Positions 19,174 through 28,241 of a DNA stretch of 64,000 nt are shown here, one piece after another. Each line of letters begins with the position of its first letter. Position 1 is the stretch's first letter. The notes beneath the pieces were generated by a model that had not been told where the DNA came from, made no database searches, and was given only the letters and a program-made list of their open reading frames with translations. Made by a program: the position numbers and the translations under genes. The DNA comes from Candidatus Peregrinibacteria bacterium (GTDB lineage Bacteria > Patescibacteriota > Gracilibacteria > Peribacterales > Peribacteraceae): NCBI GenBank assembly GCA_018648865.1, contig JABGQH010000004.1, forward strand, positions 1-64,000. The letters are read 5' to 3'.

Positions 19174-20136
19174 TTAAAGCATACTCATCTGTTCACCAAC
19201 ATCTGATCTGGCTGAAATTGATTCATGAGAAGACTTTAAAAAATGTGTCTGCCCATACTGAGTATCCATAAGTGACTGATACCTTTTAATTAACATAGCA
19301 AATTCTAATTCATTCAATGTATCAAATATATTATCTGTTGGTAGATCATTTACTTCTAAATCCTTTAGAGAAATAGGAAGTGGAATGTCTCTAATAAGGT
19401 CTGCCATATGAACGCAGAAATACGCCTGCTCTTTATCTTTAATAAGCTTATCCTTCGCAGAAGTTTTTATTTCATCAATATTTTCATAAATACCATCCAA
19501 GGTTTTATAGCTCTGCAAAAGTGAGGCAGCAGTTTTTGGTCCAATGCCATGAACACCAGGGAGATTATCTGAACTATCTCCACATAGACCTTTGTAATCC
19601 ACTACTTGCTCTGGAGTAATTCCTAATTTTCTTTCTACATCAGCAGGCCTTACATACTCAGCTTGGTGATATCCTTTATGAGGGATAGCAGCAACGATAT
19701 TATCGTTAACAAGTTGAAGGACATCTTGATCGCCAGTAACAATGGTTACACGCATCCCCTCTTTTTCTCCTGCTATTGCATAAGATGCCAAAAAATCATC
19801 TGCTTCATATTTTGGATCAGAAACTCTTTTAATTCCGAATGAATCAATTAGTTCAAAAACTCTTGGTATCTGTACATAAAAATCATCAGGGGTTTCTGCC
19901 CTACCATCTTTATAAGTTTCATTCTCTTGATGACGGAATGTTTTGTCTCCAGCATCAAAAGCCATCAAAATTGAATCTGGCTCCTCTGTCCTAATTATAT
20001 TTAATAGCATAGAAGCGATGCCAAAAGAGGTATTTGTCTGTTCCCCTGCTCTAGTACGTAAAGAGCGTGGGATCGCCCAATAAGCTCTATACATTAGATG
20101 ATGCCCGTCTATAAGTACTAAGTGACGCACATCCAT
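19174..20136 (-). CDS. 5'-3' exonuclease (stand-alone Pol I N-terminal/FEN-like domain)
   Basis: LVLIDGHHLMYRAYWAIP, KYEADDFLAS, VTGDQDVLQLV, GLCGDSSDNLPGVHGIGPKTA; no polymerase domain. Confidence 0.93.
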   Translation of the reverse strand: MDVRHLVLIDGHHLMYRAYWAIPRSLRTRAGEQTNTSFGIASMLLNIIRTEEPDSILMAFDAGDKTFRHQENETYKDGRAETPDDFYVQIPRVFELIDSFGIKRVSDPKYEADDFLASYAIAGEKEGMRVTIVTGDQDVLQLVNDNIVAAIPHKGYHQAEYVRPADVERKLGITPEQVVDYKGLCGDSSDNLPGVHGIGPKTAASLLQSYKTLDGIYENIDEIKTSAKDKLIKDKEQAYFCVHMADLIRDIPLPISLKDLEVNDLPTDNIFDTLNELEFAMLIKRYQSLMDTQYGQTHFLKSSHESISARSDVGEQMSML

Positions 20137-20236
20137 AGGATAGAGGAAACCACAGCTTAGAAAAAACACAATGTGTGTACTCTTCTAAAAAGAGCCGATT
20201 TCCGCTATAATAAGGGGAAGTCTAAGAAATAAAAAT

Positions 20237-20833
20237 ATGCCAAAAGCCCCATCAAAAACATCTGCTGATACTAGTGTTCTATCTAGAAAGCTAATATCTA
20301 AATCTAATCTACAAAAGAAATTAGATTGGCCAGTAGAAGGAAAGCACGCAGTTGTTTGTTTACCAATGGGTTTAACAAAAGTGCTTGGTGGCGAAATCTT
20401 CGAGAATGTAATTGATGGACTATTAACATTACCAATAGAAATCTTAATCTTAGGTAAAGGGTCTTCCTCTTACGGAGAATTAGTAAAAGAACTACAAGAA
20501 AAGAACGAACATAGAATTGCAATTATCCCAAACGATAAGAATGAAATTGCAGAAATGTACTTAGCTTCAGACATGGCTGTGTTCCTAAGTGATCCAAGTG
20601 ATAGCGTAGAACTAGGGCTCTGCCTAGCAAATGGAGTAGTACCAATAACTCCAGAGACCAAAATGCTAGAGGCTTATAATCCTGTACAAGAAAAGGGAAA
20701 TTCATTTATGTATAAAAAACAGGATCCATGGCACTGCTTTGCAGCAATCGTAAGAGCTCTGGAAACATATATTTTCCCATTCGATTGGAAAACAATTCAA
20801 AAGCAATGTGTTAAGAGCGTAACTGAGGTGTAA
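20237..20833 (+). CDS. Starch/glycogen synthase-like (GT5) C-terminal domain only
   Basis: LQKKLDWPVEGKHAVVCLPMGLTKVLGGEIFENVIDGLL...ILGKGSSSY...MYLASDMAVFLSDPSDSVELGLCLANGVVPI; lacks N-terminal catalytic half. Confidence 0.65.
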   Translation: MPKAPSKTSADTSVLSRKLISKSNLQKKLDWPVEGKHAVVCLPMGLTKVLGGEIFENVIDGLLTLPIEILILGKGSSSYGELVKELQEKNEHRIAIIPNDKNEIAEMYLASDMAVFLSDPSDSVELGLCLANGVVPITPETKMLEAYNPVQEKGNSFMYKKQDPWHCFAAIVRALETYIFPFDWKTIQKQCVKSVTEV

Positions 20834-20959
20834 TAAATAAGACCCAATCTATATTCAGATTTGTGTTTTTTTAAAGTAAAATGAAAATAAATCTGGAAGA
20901 TCGATAGAAAACTCGTATAGTGTCGCAAGACTAGTTATTAATATCGTATTACCACACAT

Positions 20960-21041
20960 GGGTCAGTAGCTCCCACCTTCGCCCTTCCACCTTCGCCCTT
21001 CGGAACTACGGTGGACAAGTCGGGCTTCGGTCGGCAGGCAG
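20960..21041 (+). repeat. tRNA-Lys nt 1-13 duplicate fused to nested palindromic element
   Basis: GGGTCAGTAGCTC identical to nt 1-13 of tRNA-Lys (21098), then CCACCTTCGCCC[TTCCACCTTCGCCC...ACTACGGTGGACAAG]TCGGGCTTCGGTCGGCAGGCAG. Confidence 0.9.
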
Positions 21042-21097
21042 TGGTCCACTTCGCAAGATTAGTTCTTTAAATCATCTATAATTAAATTACCACACGT

Positions 21098-21172
21098 GGG
21101 TCAGTAGCTCAGTGGTAGAGCAGTTGGCTCTTAACCAATTGGCCGTGGGTTCAATCCCCACCTGACCCACCA
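21098..21172 (+). tRNA. tRNA-Lys(CTT)
   Basis: GGGTCAG...CTCTTAA...CTGACCCACCA; encoded CCA; TATAAT just upstream. Confidence 0.95.
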
Positions 21173-21214
21173 ATAATAAAATAAAAAAGTAATTTTAATC
21201 CTGTATGCCCCTTG

Positions 21215-21271
21215 CCCGTTCGTAGTTTCGGCGTAAGCCGAACGAAGACGGGTCCCCACCTGACCCACCAA
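21215..21271 (+). repeat. Hairpin element plus tRNA-Lys 3'-end duplicate
   Basis: cccgttcgtagtttcggcgtaagccgaacgaagacggg then TCCCCACCTGACCCACCAA, identical to 21155-21173. Confidence 0.88.
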
Positions 21272-21373
21272 AGAAGAACTATAAATTTAAATATATGAAA
21301 TACATTGTATTACATTGTCACACAAACTAAAAATATAAATTAATATACTACTAGACACAAATGCTTCTATGCA

Positions 21374-21412
21374 CCTTCTTCTCCAGACGGGAGAAGAAAG
21401 AGATGAGGGGGT
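21374..21412. repeat. CTTCTCC-GGGAGAAG...GATGAGGGGGT repeat
   Basis: Similar to 22720-22757. Confidence 0.6.
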
Positions 21413-21552
21413 AAACAGCTCAACTAAAAAAACTGATGTATTGCATTTGTATTACAACGTATTACGTTGTATTGCTTTTGTATTACATTGTCACACAAAA
21501 CTATAGATACATATATTTGACAGCCTTCTAAATATACTTATAAGATTAATTT

Positions 21553-21771
21553 ATGAATAATAATGAACCACAAAATGATAAGCCAGAAATAGATACACCA
21601 CCATCTGGTGATGAATTTACTTGTACAGAAGTAGACCCAGTAGAAGCTGTTCAAAGAGAAACAGATCCTAGCATGCGTTTTTTACTTGGAATGGCTGCTG
21701 CTGCAGGGAATGTTACTGTTGCTGAAATATCTTATAAGTCAGATGACACTTCTGAGGAACAAGATCAGTAA
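21553..21771 (+). CDS. Small hypothetical protein
   Basis: 72-aa acidic ORF. Confidence 0.5.
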   Translation: MNNNEPQNDKPEIDTPPSGDEFTCTEVDPVEAVQRETDPSMRFLLGMAAAAGNVTVAEISYKSDDTSEEQDQ

Positions 21772-21776
21772 TCACA

Positions 21777-22637
21777 TTACAACACTTTCCTAGCCCGTAC
21801 TTGCCTAGACCCATCTTTAAGTGGCATTAAAACTGCGACAGGAAGATCTTTGTGCCAAGCGAATGTTCCGTCTTTAACATCTTTTGTAATAGATCTACCG
21901 TGAGATATGTCTTCAAACTCCTCATCAGTTAGATCAATGCGAGCAAAGTCTTTTAATACTTCTTTTAAAGGGATAACGTTTCCCCAAGCGATGTTAGAAA
22001 CATCTTTTGAATCATCTATCGAATAATCCCCTACTCTAGTTCTACGTAATCCAGATAAATATCCTCCACAATGTAATAAGTGACCCATGTCATGAGCTAT
22101 GGATCTAATGTAAGTTCCGGAGCTGCAAGAAACATGTAACACGAGTTTTGGATACTCATAAGAAACAACTCTGCAATCATCTATTACAACTTCACGTTCT
22201 GGCATTTCTACTTTATTACCTTTTCTAGCCTCTGCGTAAGCACGTTTACCATTAACATGAACCGCACTATGTGCGGGAGGCGTTTGTTTAATTTTTCCAA
22301 TGAATCTTTCTTGAATCAATAATTGCACAGTGTGAATGCTTGGAATACTCCACCCTGGTTTAGATGGGATCTCTTCTATAACTCCTTCTCTATCATATGT
22401 AGTACTAACAGAGCCGAGTGTGATCTCTGCTTCGTAATCTTTTGTTAATCCGTTAAAGAATTCAATCACCTTAAGTGCCTTAGCACCTACAGCTAAAACT
22501 AGTAATCCAGTTGCAGCTGGATCTAGTGTGCCTAAATGCCCTACCTTTTTTTCGCTTAGAGCTTTGCGAACCAGATAAACAATATCGTGGCTTGTTTTGC
22601 CTACTCCCTTATCTACTAGCAAGAAACCGTGACGCAT
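21777..22637 (-). CDS. truB: tRNA pseudouridine(55) synthase TruB
   Basis: GFLLVDKGVGKTSHDIV, KVGHLGTLDPAATGLLVLAVG, SGTYIRSIAHDMG. Confidence 0.97.
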   Translation of the reverse strand: MRHGFLLVDKGVGKTSHDIVYLVRKALSEKKVGHLGTLDPAATGLLVLAVGAKALKVIEFFNGLTKDYEAEITLGSVSTTYDREGVIEEIPSKPGWSIPSIHTVQLLIQERFIGKIKQTPPAHSAVHVNGKRAYAEARKGNKVEMPEREVVIDDCRVVSYEYPKLVLHVSCSSGTYIRSIAHDMGHLLHCGGYLSGLRRTRVGDYSIDDSKDVSNIAWGNVIPLKEVLKDFARIDLTDEEFEDISHGRSITKDVKDGTFAWHKDLPVAVLMPLKDGSRQVRARKVL

Positions 22638-22642
22638 GGGTA

Positions 22643-22682
22643 TGTATTAAGTATTAGGTATTAAGTATTAAGTATTAAGTAT
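22643..22682. repeat. 7-bp tandem repeat (TATTAAG)n
   Basis: tattaagtattaggtattaagtattaagtattaagtat. Confidence 0.9.
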
Positions 22683-22719
22683 AGTTTTAGAATATCATTG
22701 ATTGAAAACTCTGTCTCGT

Positions 22720-22757
22720 TCCCCTCTCCCGACGGGAGAGGGTTAGGGTGAGGGGGT
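22720..22757. repeat. CCCCTCTCCC-GACGGGAGAGGGTTAGGGTGAGGGGGT element
   Basis: Inverted repeat plus GGGTTAGGGTGAGGGG tail. Confidence 0.75.
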
Positions 22758-22922
22758 CAATACAAATAAAGTAATAACTAACCATCTATAACTAAGTATA
22801 TAAGTAAGATACAAAAACACATTAATAATCTTTTATAAATACTAACAGACAATTCATTAAAACATTCGTAGTGGAAATTTAATCCGCAGAGATGTACGAT
22901 TCCATTAACCCTCTCTTAATAT

Positions 22923-23486
22923 ATGGCTATAACTCTTAGTTGGGATTTGTTTGTGATTGTATTCTTTGCCATCGTAATCACATACAGCCTTATCATCGGA
23001 AAGCACGAATCAGTAAAGATTGTAATATCTACATACATTGCAATTGTTGCTGCCCAAGGTATTGGTAACCTAGTAGAAAGACTATCCGCAGGATCTGTAC
23101 CATTTTTAGATATTGTAGGCATTTCTATGGATATCTCTTTATTATCTAGCACAAAGCTAGTTCTATTTATTCTTACGATAGTATTTTTAGCAGTTAGAGG
23201 AGGTTTTGATATTGAGTACAACAAAGAAACAGGAACAATTATAGACACCTTAATAACTGCGATGTTTGGTTTTGTAACAGCTGGATTAATGCTTTCTACA
23301 CTTATTACGTTTGTTGCAGATGTTCCATTGCTAGATAAAAGCATTGCACTAAAAGAACCGATCCAAGAGATGATGAAAAATAGCGATCTAATGAAAGCCA
23401 TGGTAGTCAATCAAGATATTTGGTTTGCATTACCAGCGCTAGTTCTTGTGGGAATTAGCTTTTTGAATACAGAGAATGATGAATAA
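22923..23486 (+). CDS. Hypothetical multi-pass membrane protein
   Basis: Four hydrophobic segments. Confidence 0.7.
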   Translation: MAITLSWDLFVIVFFAIVITYSLIIGKHESVKIVISTYIAIVAAQGIGNLVERLSAGSVPFLDIVGISMDISLLSSTKLVLFILTIVFLAVRGGFDIEYNKETGTIIDTLITAMFGFVTAGLMLSTLITFVADVPLLDKSIALKEPIQEMMKNSDLMKAMVVNQDIWFALPALVLVGISFLNTENDE

Positions 23487-23574
23487 GTTAACATTTATGA
23501 TTTTTGACAAGGGCTAGTTGACGCATCCTACAAAAATCTAGCTTGCAATACTATGTGTATATGAGTAACAATAG

Positions 23575-23943
23575 ATGAAATTCCCGACTCATTTTATGCG
23601 AAACTTCTTACAAAACTTATCTCTACGAACTTCCACTGCTATCGTAACTTTTGGTTACGCGATACAAGCAAAGGCAGATATCTTTGGTGACATTCCAGAT
23701 ATCGGTGGAGCCGATTCGGCTGATGTTAGAACATCAATAACAGATATTCTAAAAGAGATCCTAACTTATATGGCACTTGTTGCTGTGATCTTTATTGTAA
23801 TCGCTGGTATACGTTTAGTTGTCTCTCAAGGAGAAGATGCAGAAAAAGACAAAGCAAAGAAGACAATTACTTACGTAATTATTGGTCTAATCGTTATCCT
23901 ATTTGCAAGAGCGATTGTCTCAATCGTTGCAAACCTCGTGTAA
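23575..23943 (+). CDS. TrbC/VirB2-like pilin-type protein
   Basis: Signal-like N-terminus, two TM helices around GEDAEKDKAKKTITY. Confidence 0.65.
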   Translation: MKFPTHFMRNFLQNLSLRTSTAIVTFGYAIQAKADIFGDIPDIGGADSADVRTSITDILKEILTYMALVAVIFIVIAGIRLVVSQGEDAEKDKAKKTITYVIIGLIVILFARAIVSIVANLV

Positions 23944-23970
23944 TAAACACACTTAAAAAGAATTTATTAA

Positions 23971-23993
23971 AAACCCTTCACTTCGGAGGGTTT
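23971..23993. terminator. Bidirectional terminator
   Basis: aaacccttcacttcggagggttt flanked by A-run and T-run. Confidence 0.9.
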
Positions 23994-24542
23994 TTAAATA
24001 CTTACATCTGGGACCTTGGTTCTAGAGCAGAAAATGCTCTGCCCCTCTTCTTCTGCTAAAGATTTAGCTGAATCAATGTTCTTAACTAAAATCATTTTTG
24101 GTTTAATTTCTAAAATTGCAGATACAGGAATAGACACCATCCATTTATATAATTTTTTTGGAAACAACCACTGAACAATAAATGACTTTGTATCAAACTG
24201 AACATCTGCACATTTGCCCAGATACCTACCGGACTCAGAAACTATTCTCTGTTTTAAAACAGAACGACTATCCTTTAATATAGGTTGCAATCTAATAATA
24301 TCGTTAGGATCACATATCACATCTACGTCTCGGATAATAAAACGAGTACCAATATTCAATACATCAATTGATGAAACAAACTTCTCTCCTCCAAAGAAAA
24401 AGCCACTATTAACAAATATATAAAATCCCAAAATCTTGCCAGAATCAGGGTCTATAAGCATGTTTGATATTAGGCCAACTAACTTACCATTAGTCTCCTC
24501 TACAACCTCCATGCCTCTACAGGTAGAGAATCTCGTCTGCAT
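23994..24542 (-). CDS. PRC-barrel domain-like protein
   Basis: GKLVGLISNMLIDPDSGKILGFYI and a second repeat SGRYLGKCADVQFDTKSFIVQWLFP. Confidence 0.7.
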   Translation of the reverse strand: MQTRFSTCRGMEVVEETNGKLVGLISNMLIDPDSGKILGFYIFVNSGFFFGGEKFVSSIDVLNIGTRFIIRDVDVICDPNDIIRLQPILKDSRSVLKQRIVSESGRYLGKCADVQFDTKSFIVQWLFPKKLYKWMVSIPVSAILEIKPKMILVKNIDSAKSLAEEEGQSIFCSRTKVPDVSI

Positions 24543-24562
24543 ATGGTATCATTATACCGTAA

Positions 24563-25495
24563 ATGCTTTTATTTGCAGGATCATCTCACCCGGCATTAGC
24601 TAATTCTATAGCTAAAGAACTATCTACTGAATTAGGAGAAATAACTCTTAAGCAGTTTAGTTGTGGTGAACGCTATGTTAAATATGAAGAGTCTTTGAGA
24701 GGTAAAGACGTATACATCCTACAAACATCAACAAGAGAGCCAGACAAAGACTTAATGGAGCTATTTTTGCTTTGCCAAGCTGCAACACTAAGTTTTGCGA
24801 ACACAGTGCATGTAATAATGCCTCACTTCCCATATGCGCGTCAGGATCGTGTTGCACTACCTAGGGAACCAATCTCTTCTAAGTTAGTTGCTCATCTATT
24901 AGAAGAAGCAGGAGCAGACCATGTAATGACACTAGATCTACATTCCAGCCAGATACAAGGATTCTTTTCTATACCGGTAGACGCACTAACTGCATTAGAA
25001 ATTTTTGCTAAATATTTTATAGAAAAAAATATTGATGATGCTGTTGTAGTATCACCAGATGCAGGTGGAGCTAAAAGAGCTAAGAAGTTTGCAGATTTGA
25101 TAGGTGCAGATCTAGCAATTATTCATAAATCTAGACCTCAACATCAACAAGCAGAAGTAATTGAGTTAGTTGGAGACGTAAAAGACAGAACATGCATAAT
25201 CTTTGATGACATGATAGACACAGGAGGAACTCCACTAGCTGCAAAGAACGCTCTAGTAGCTCACGGAGCTAATCCAGATGTTTACGTAGCTGCTACACAT
25301 GGAATCTTTTCTGGAAAAGCAGAAGAGAACATGACAAAAGCTGGATTTAAAGAAGTAGTAGTAACAGACAGCATGCCAATGGATAGTATAAATATTTCTG
25401 GACTAAAGGTATTGGGAGTAGCACCAATGCTAGCAGAAGTAATTTATCACATAGAAAAAGGAGAAAGCGTTACAGAGATGTACAACAAGAAATAA
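24563..25495 (+). CDS. prs: Ribose-phosphate pyrophosphokinase
   Basis: MPHFPYARQDRV, VVSPDAGGAKRAKKFAD, CIIFDDMIDTGGTPLAA. Confidence 0.96.
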   Translation: MLLFAGSSHPALANSIAKELSTELGEITLKQFSCGERYVKYEESLRGKDVYILQTSTREPDKDLMELFLLCQAATLSFANTVHVIMPHFPYARQDRVALPREPISSKLVAHLLEEAGADHVMTLDLHSSQIQGFFSIPVDALTALEIFAKYFIEKNIDDAVVVSPDAGGAKRAKKFADLIGADLAIIHKSRPQHQQAEVIELVGDVKDRTCIIFDDMIDTGGTPLAAKNALVAHGANPDVYVAATHGIFSGKAEENMTKAGFKEVVVTDSMPMDSINISGLKVLGVAPMLAEVIYHIEKGESVTEMYNKK

Positions 25496-25586
25496 TACAA
25501 AGTAAATCATATACGGGGTAACGCAAGGTTGTGTGTAATTCTTTTTGGTATACTTTAGTTCGATTTATTTTAAACCCCTTCATTTT

Positions 25587-26201
25587 ATGAAAAAATTATT
25601 AACTACCTCTGTAGCCTTATCAGTTTTAATAGTTAGCGCTCCAGCACTTGCAGAAGGTACCGTAACATCTGTAACAGCAGTAGATGGAGAAGTCATTTCT
25701 ACAGAATGTACTAACCTAAGACGAACAGATCGTGCAGCTTGCATGCGTCTTAAAACTCAATCAGATGGATTAAAGAAAGGAATAGCAAAAAGATACATTC
25801 AAAGAAACAAAGGAGTCTTAAAGCAGGTACGTTACAACAGACGTTCAGATGATAAGGACGATAAGTTAACACTTAAAGAGCAAAGAATGAAAAATCTAGA
25901 AGAGAGAAAAGCGAATAGACTAAAAACTTTTCAGTCACATCAAAGTAGAATTGATCAAAAAAAGGAGTGGCAAAAAGAATTGCAAGAAAAGAGGCTTACA
26001 CAGCTCAGGGATCGTATAAAAGCTCTAACTCCATCGAATGTAATGACTAGAGAGGAATTCCGCACTCGTGCTCGCAAATTAGATGCTAATACTCAAAGTA
26101 GAAGAGAGACCGTAAAAAGAATTCATGAGGAGTGCAGATCACAGCGTGGAGCCGAAAGAATCGAATGTATGAGAAAAAAGACAGAAGATCAATTAGACTG
26201 A
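25587..26201 (+). CDS. Hypothetical secreted, highly basic protein
   Basis: MKKLLTTSVALSVLIVSAPALAEG signal peptide; Lys/Arg-rich helical remainder. Confidence 0.7.
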   Translation: MKKLLTTSVALSVLIVSAPALAEGTVTSVTAVDGEVISTECTNLRRTDRAACMRLKTQSDGLKKGIAKRYIQRNKGVLKQVRYNRRSDDKDDKLTLKEQRMKNLEERKANRLKTFQSHQSRIDQKKEWQKELQEKRLTQLRDRIKALTPSNVMTREEFRTRARKLDANTQSRRETVKRIHEECRSQRGAERIECMRKKTEDQLD

Positions 26202-26227
26202 AAATGAGAAATTACTTGAATCTAAAG

Positions 26228-26252
26228 GCGGAGAACCGTATGGTATCTCCGC
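26228..26252 (+). terminator. Rho-independent terminator
   Basis: gcggagaaccgtatggtatctccgc followed by ttttt. Confidence 0.9.
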
Positions 26253-26261
26253 TTTTTATAA

Positions 26262-26351
26262 GGGCGATTAGCTCCCACCTACGTCCCGCATTCGCGTGAC
26301 TTCGGTCGGCAGGCAGTTCCAGCCTTCGCAAAGACTACGGCTGACAAGTCC
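26262..26351 (+). repeat. tRNA-Ile nt 1-13 duplicate fused to palindromic elements
   Basis: GGGCGATTAGCTC identical to nt 1-13 of tRNA-Ile (26406); then CCACCTACG...CTTCGGTCGGCAGGCAG and CCAGCCTTCG...CTACGGCTGACAAG. Confidence 0.9.
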
Positions 26352-26405
26352 AACCTCGCATTGCGAATACATCGGAAACACAATCTCCTATATCATTCAC
26401 ATCAA

Positions 26406-26482
26406 GGGCGATTAGCTCAGTTGGTTAGAGCGCGACACTGATAATGTCGAGGTCGGAAGTTCAAGTCTTCCATCGCCCACCA
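26406..26482 (+). tRNA. tRNA-Ile(GAT)
   Basis: GGGCGAT...CTGATAA...ATCGCCCACCA. Confidence 0.95.
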
Positions 26483-26850
26483 TTCGACTCGGCACTACGT
26501 GCCTCGCTCATGGTAAACCATCTCGACTCGATCCTTTTTGTAAACCGAGTCGAATGACCCTGAGTGAGATTTTTGCGGAGCAAAATTGAATCGAAGGGCC
26601 ATTCCTAAATTATAAAACCATTAAACTCTCCAAAAAGTCGAATGATCCTTTAGTTTGAACTTGTTGAAAACTGAGTGAAACGCGTAGCGCTGAATCGAAG
26701 GACCTTTATCAATCTGTATTTTTTCAAAAGCATCCTACTCATGGTTCTCACCGCTTCGCGGTTCGAGCCATTTTGTAATGCCGAGGCGAATGACTCTGAG
26801 CGAACGAAACAAAGTGAAGTGAGTCGAAGAGCCCCTGCATGCACAGGACT
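26480..26850 (+). repeat. Cluster of degenerate hairpin repeats starting at the tRNA-Ile CCA end
   Basis: ACCATTCGACTCGGCACTACGTGCCTCGCTCATGGT, then GAGTCGAATGACCCTGAGTGAG..., repeated diverged GTCGAATGA/CTGAGYGA/GAATCGAAG modules. Confidence 0.75.
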
Positions 26851-26890
26851 CCGCGAAAAATTGAAATAGCTGCTTAAATATTAAAAGAAA

Positions 26891-26909
26891 GCCCGTGCGT
26901 AGCACGGGC
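26891..26909 (-). terminator. Terminator-like hairpin
   Basis: gcccgtgcgtagcacgggc; minus strand followed by TTTC TTTTA. Confidence 0.7.
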
Positions 26910-26919
26910 AATTACTTGT

Positions 26920-27147
26920 TTAGGTGTTTCGTCGCAACTTTCGTACTTGTACTACAGTTGCAACAACGAGCGAGATTACCCCGCATGAGATGGTAAGAAC
27001 ATACATTCCAGCTGAATGAATTGTGTTTGCGACGATGTCAAACATACACAATCCAGAACCGAATGCGATTCCTAATATCCCAGATACCGTGATTACCATA
27101 ACGGGATCAAATAGAGATACTTTCTTCTTAGTCATAGAATCCTCCAC
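26920..27147 (-). CDS. Small hypothetical membrane protein
   Basis: 75 aa with two TM segments. Confidence 0.6.
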   Translation of the reverse strand: MEDSMTKKKVSLFDPVMVITVSGILGIAFGSGLCMFDIVANTIHSAGMYVLTISCGVISLVVATVVQVRKLRRNT

Positions 27148-27282
27148 CTAGGTTTAAAAAAGAGCAAAACAAGCAAAAGGAATATAGGCATTTTTTGCTA
27201 TATAACAACAAAAACCATAACAATAATTGACAAAAACATCCCAGAAGCATAGATTCCCTCCCCTATTTATAACTATTTAACT

Positions 27283-28080
27283 ATGAGTAAAGAACTTCAA
27301 ACAGGAGGCTTTGGACCAGAATTATTACAGCACAAACCAATATTCCGTACTGTTTTTGCAAAACTCTGGGGGAAAGGAATGCTAAATGAAATAATATGGA
27401 CCAGTAAAGATCCAAAACATTGCTGGAACGAATTATGTAGTGATCCTGAGCAAATGAAATATTTTACAGAAGTAGCTATTGAAGCAATCGAAGAAGGAAG
27501 ATTTTCTTTTGAAGAAGATTTTCAAATAATTGAAGGGTCAGAAGGTGCTAGGCTAAATAAAGAAAATATTGATACTGCAGTTTTTGGCATAAATAGAGTG
27601 GCAATAAAGCAAATATCAGATGTATTAAACGGACAAGTACTAGTTAATTATCATAGAGGAGTTGTGTGGGAATCGAGTTCTGAAGCAGGTAAGTACAATA
27701 GAGTAAGCATAACTGAGCTCTGCGAAGGTAATAACAACTGGAGAATGCAATTAATTATTGATAAGCCTGGTATAAGGGAAACATTTCCAATTTTAATAGC
27801 AAATGTAAGTGAGGAAAAACTTGCAGAAGCATTTAATGGACAAGACGACCCTTGGACGCATGATGAAAACGAAGGGTGGATAGGCGGTGAAGAAGTAGCC
27901 AAAGAACCTAATGCTGTATACATATTTACCAGAACCATTACATTAAAAAGGAATGATGGAGGCAATGTAACAATCACATGGAATGGTAAGCATACGAATC
28001 CAGAATCCGAGTACTTTTCCAATCCAGATGAAAAGAAAGGGTTCAGAGTAGAAGATACGTTAGAAACTAAGGTTTCTTAA
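27283..28080 (+). CDS. Hypothetical protein
   Basis: Intact 265-aa ORF. Confidence 0.65.
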   Translation: MSKELQTGGFGPELLQHKPIFRTVFAKLWGKGMLNEIIWTSKDPKHCWNELCSDPEQMKYFTEVAIEAIEEGRFSFEEDFQIIEGSEGARLNKENIDTAVFGINRVAIKQISDVLNGQVLVNYHRGVVWESSSEAGKYNRVSITELCEGNNNWRMQLIIDKPGIRETFPILIANVSEEKLAEAFNGQDDPWTHDENEGWIGGEEVAKEPNAVYIFTRTITLKRNDGGNVTITWNGKHTNPESEYFSNPDEKKGFRVEDTLETKVS

Positions 28081-28241
28081 GTTATAACCAATCAATTAAC
28101 AGAAATGTCTATCTATGAGGTTTTTGGCTTATTTTAGCCGTTTAATATACCCCCCACCCTATATTGGATTTGACAATAAAGAATTTTTCACTAGAATGCG
28201 TTAAATTCTGCTCTGTAACAACATCAATAAGGAGTTTTTAA

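Noticed and set aside
20960-20972. 5'-fragments as decayed full tRNA pseudogenes
   Set aside because: Sequence after nt 13 has no alignable tRNA anticodon or T-arm, and four different tRNAs break at the same nucleotide.
20960-21172. CRISPR array interpretation of the repeats near tRNA genes
   Set aside because: No regular repeat/spacer periodicity and no cas genes in the window; copies are tRNA-linked palindromes.
26650-26869. Overlapping ORFs 26650-26844 (-) and 26675-26869 (+)
   Set aside because: Both lie within the degenerate hairpin cluster after tRNA-Ile.
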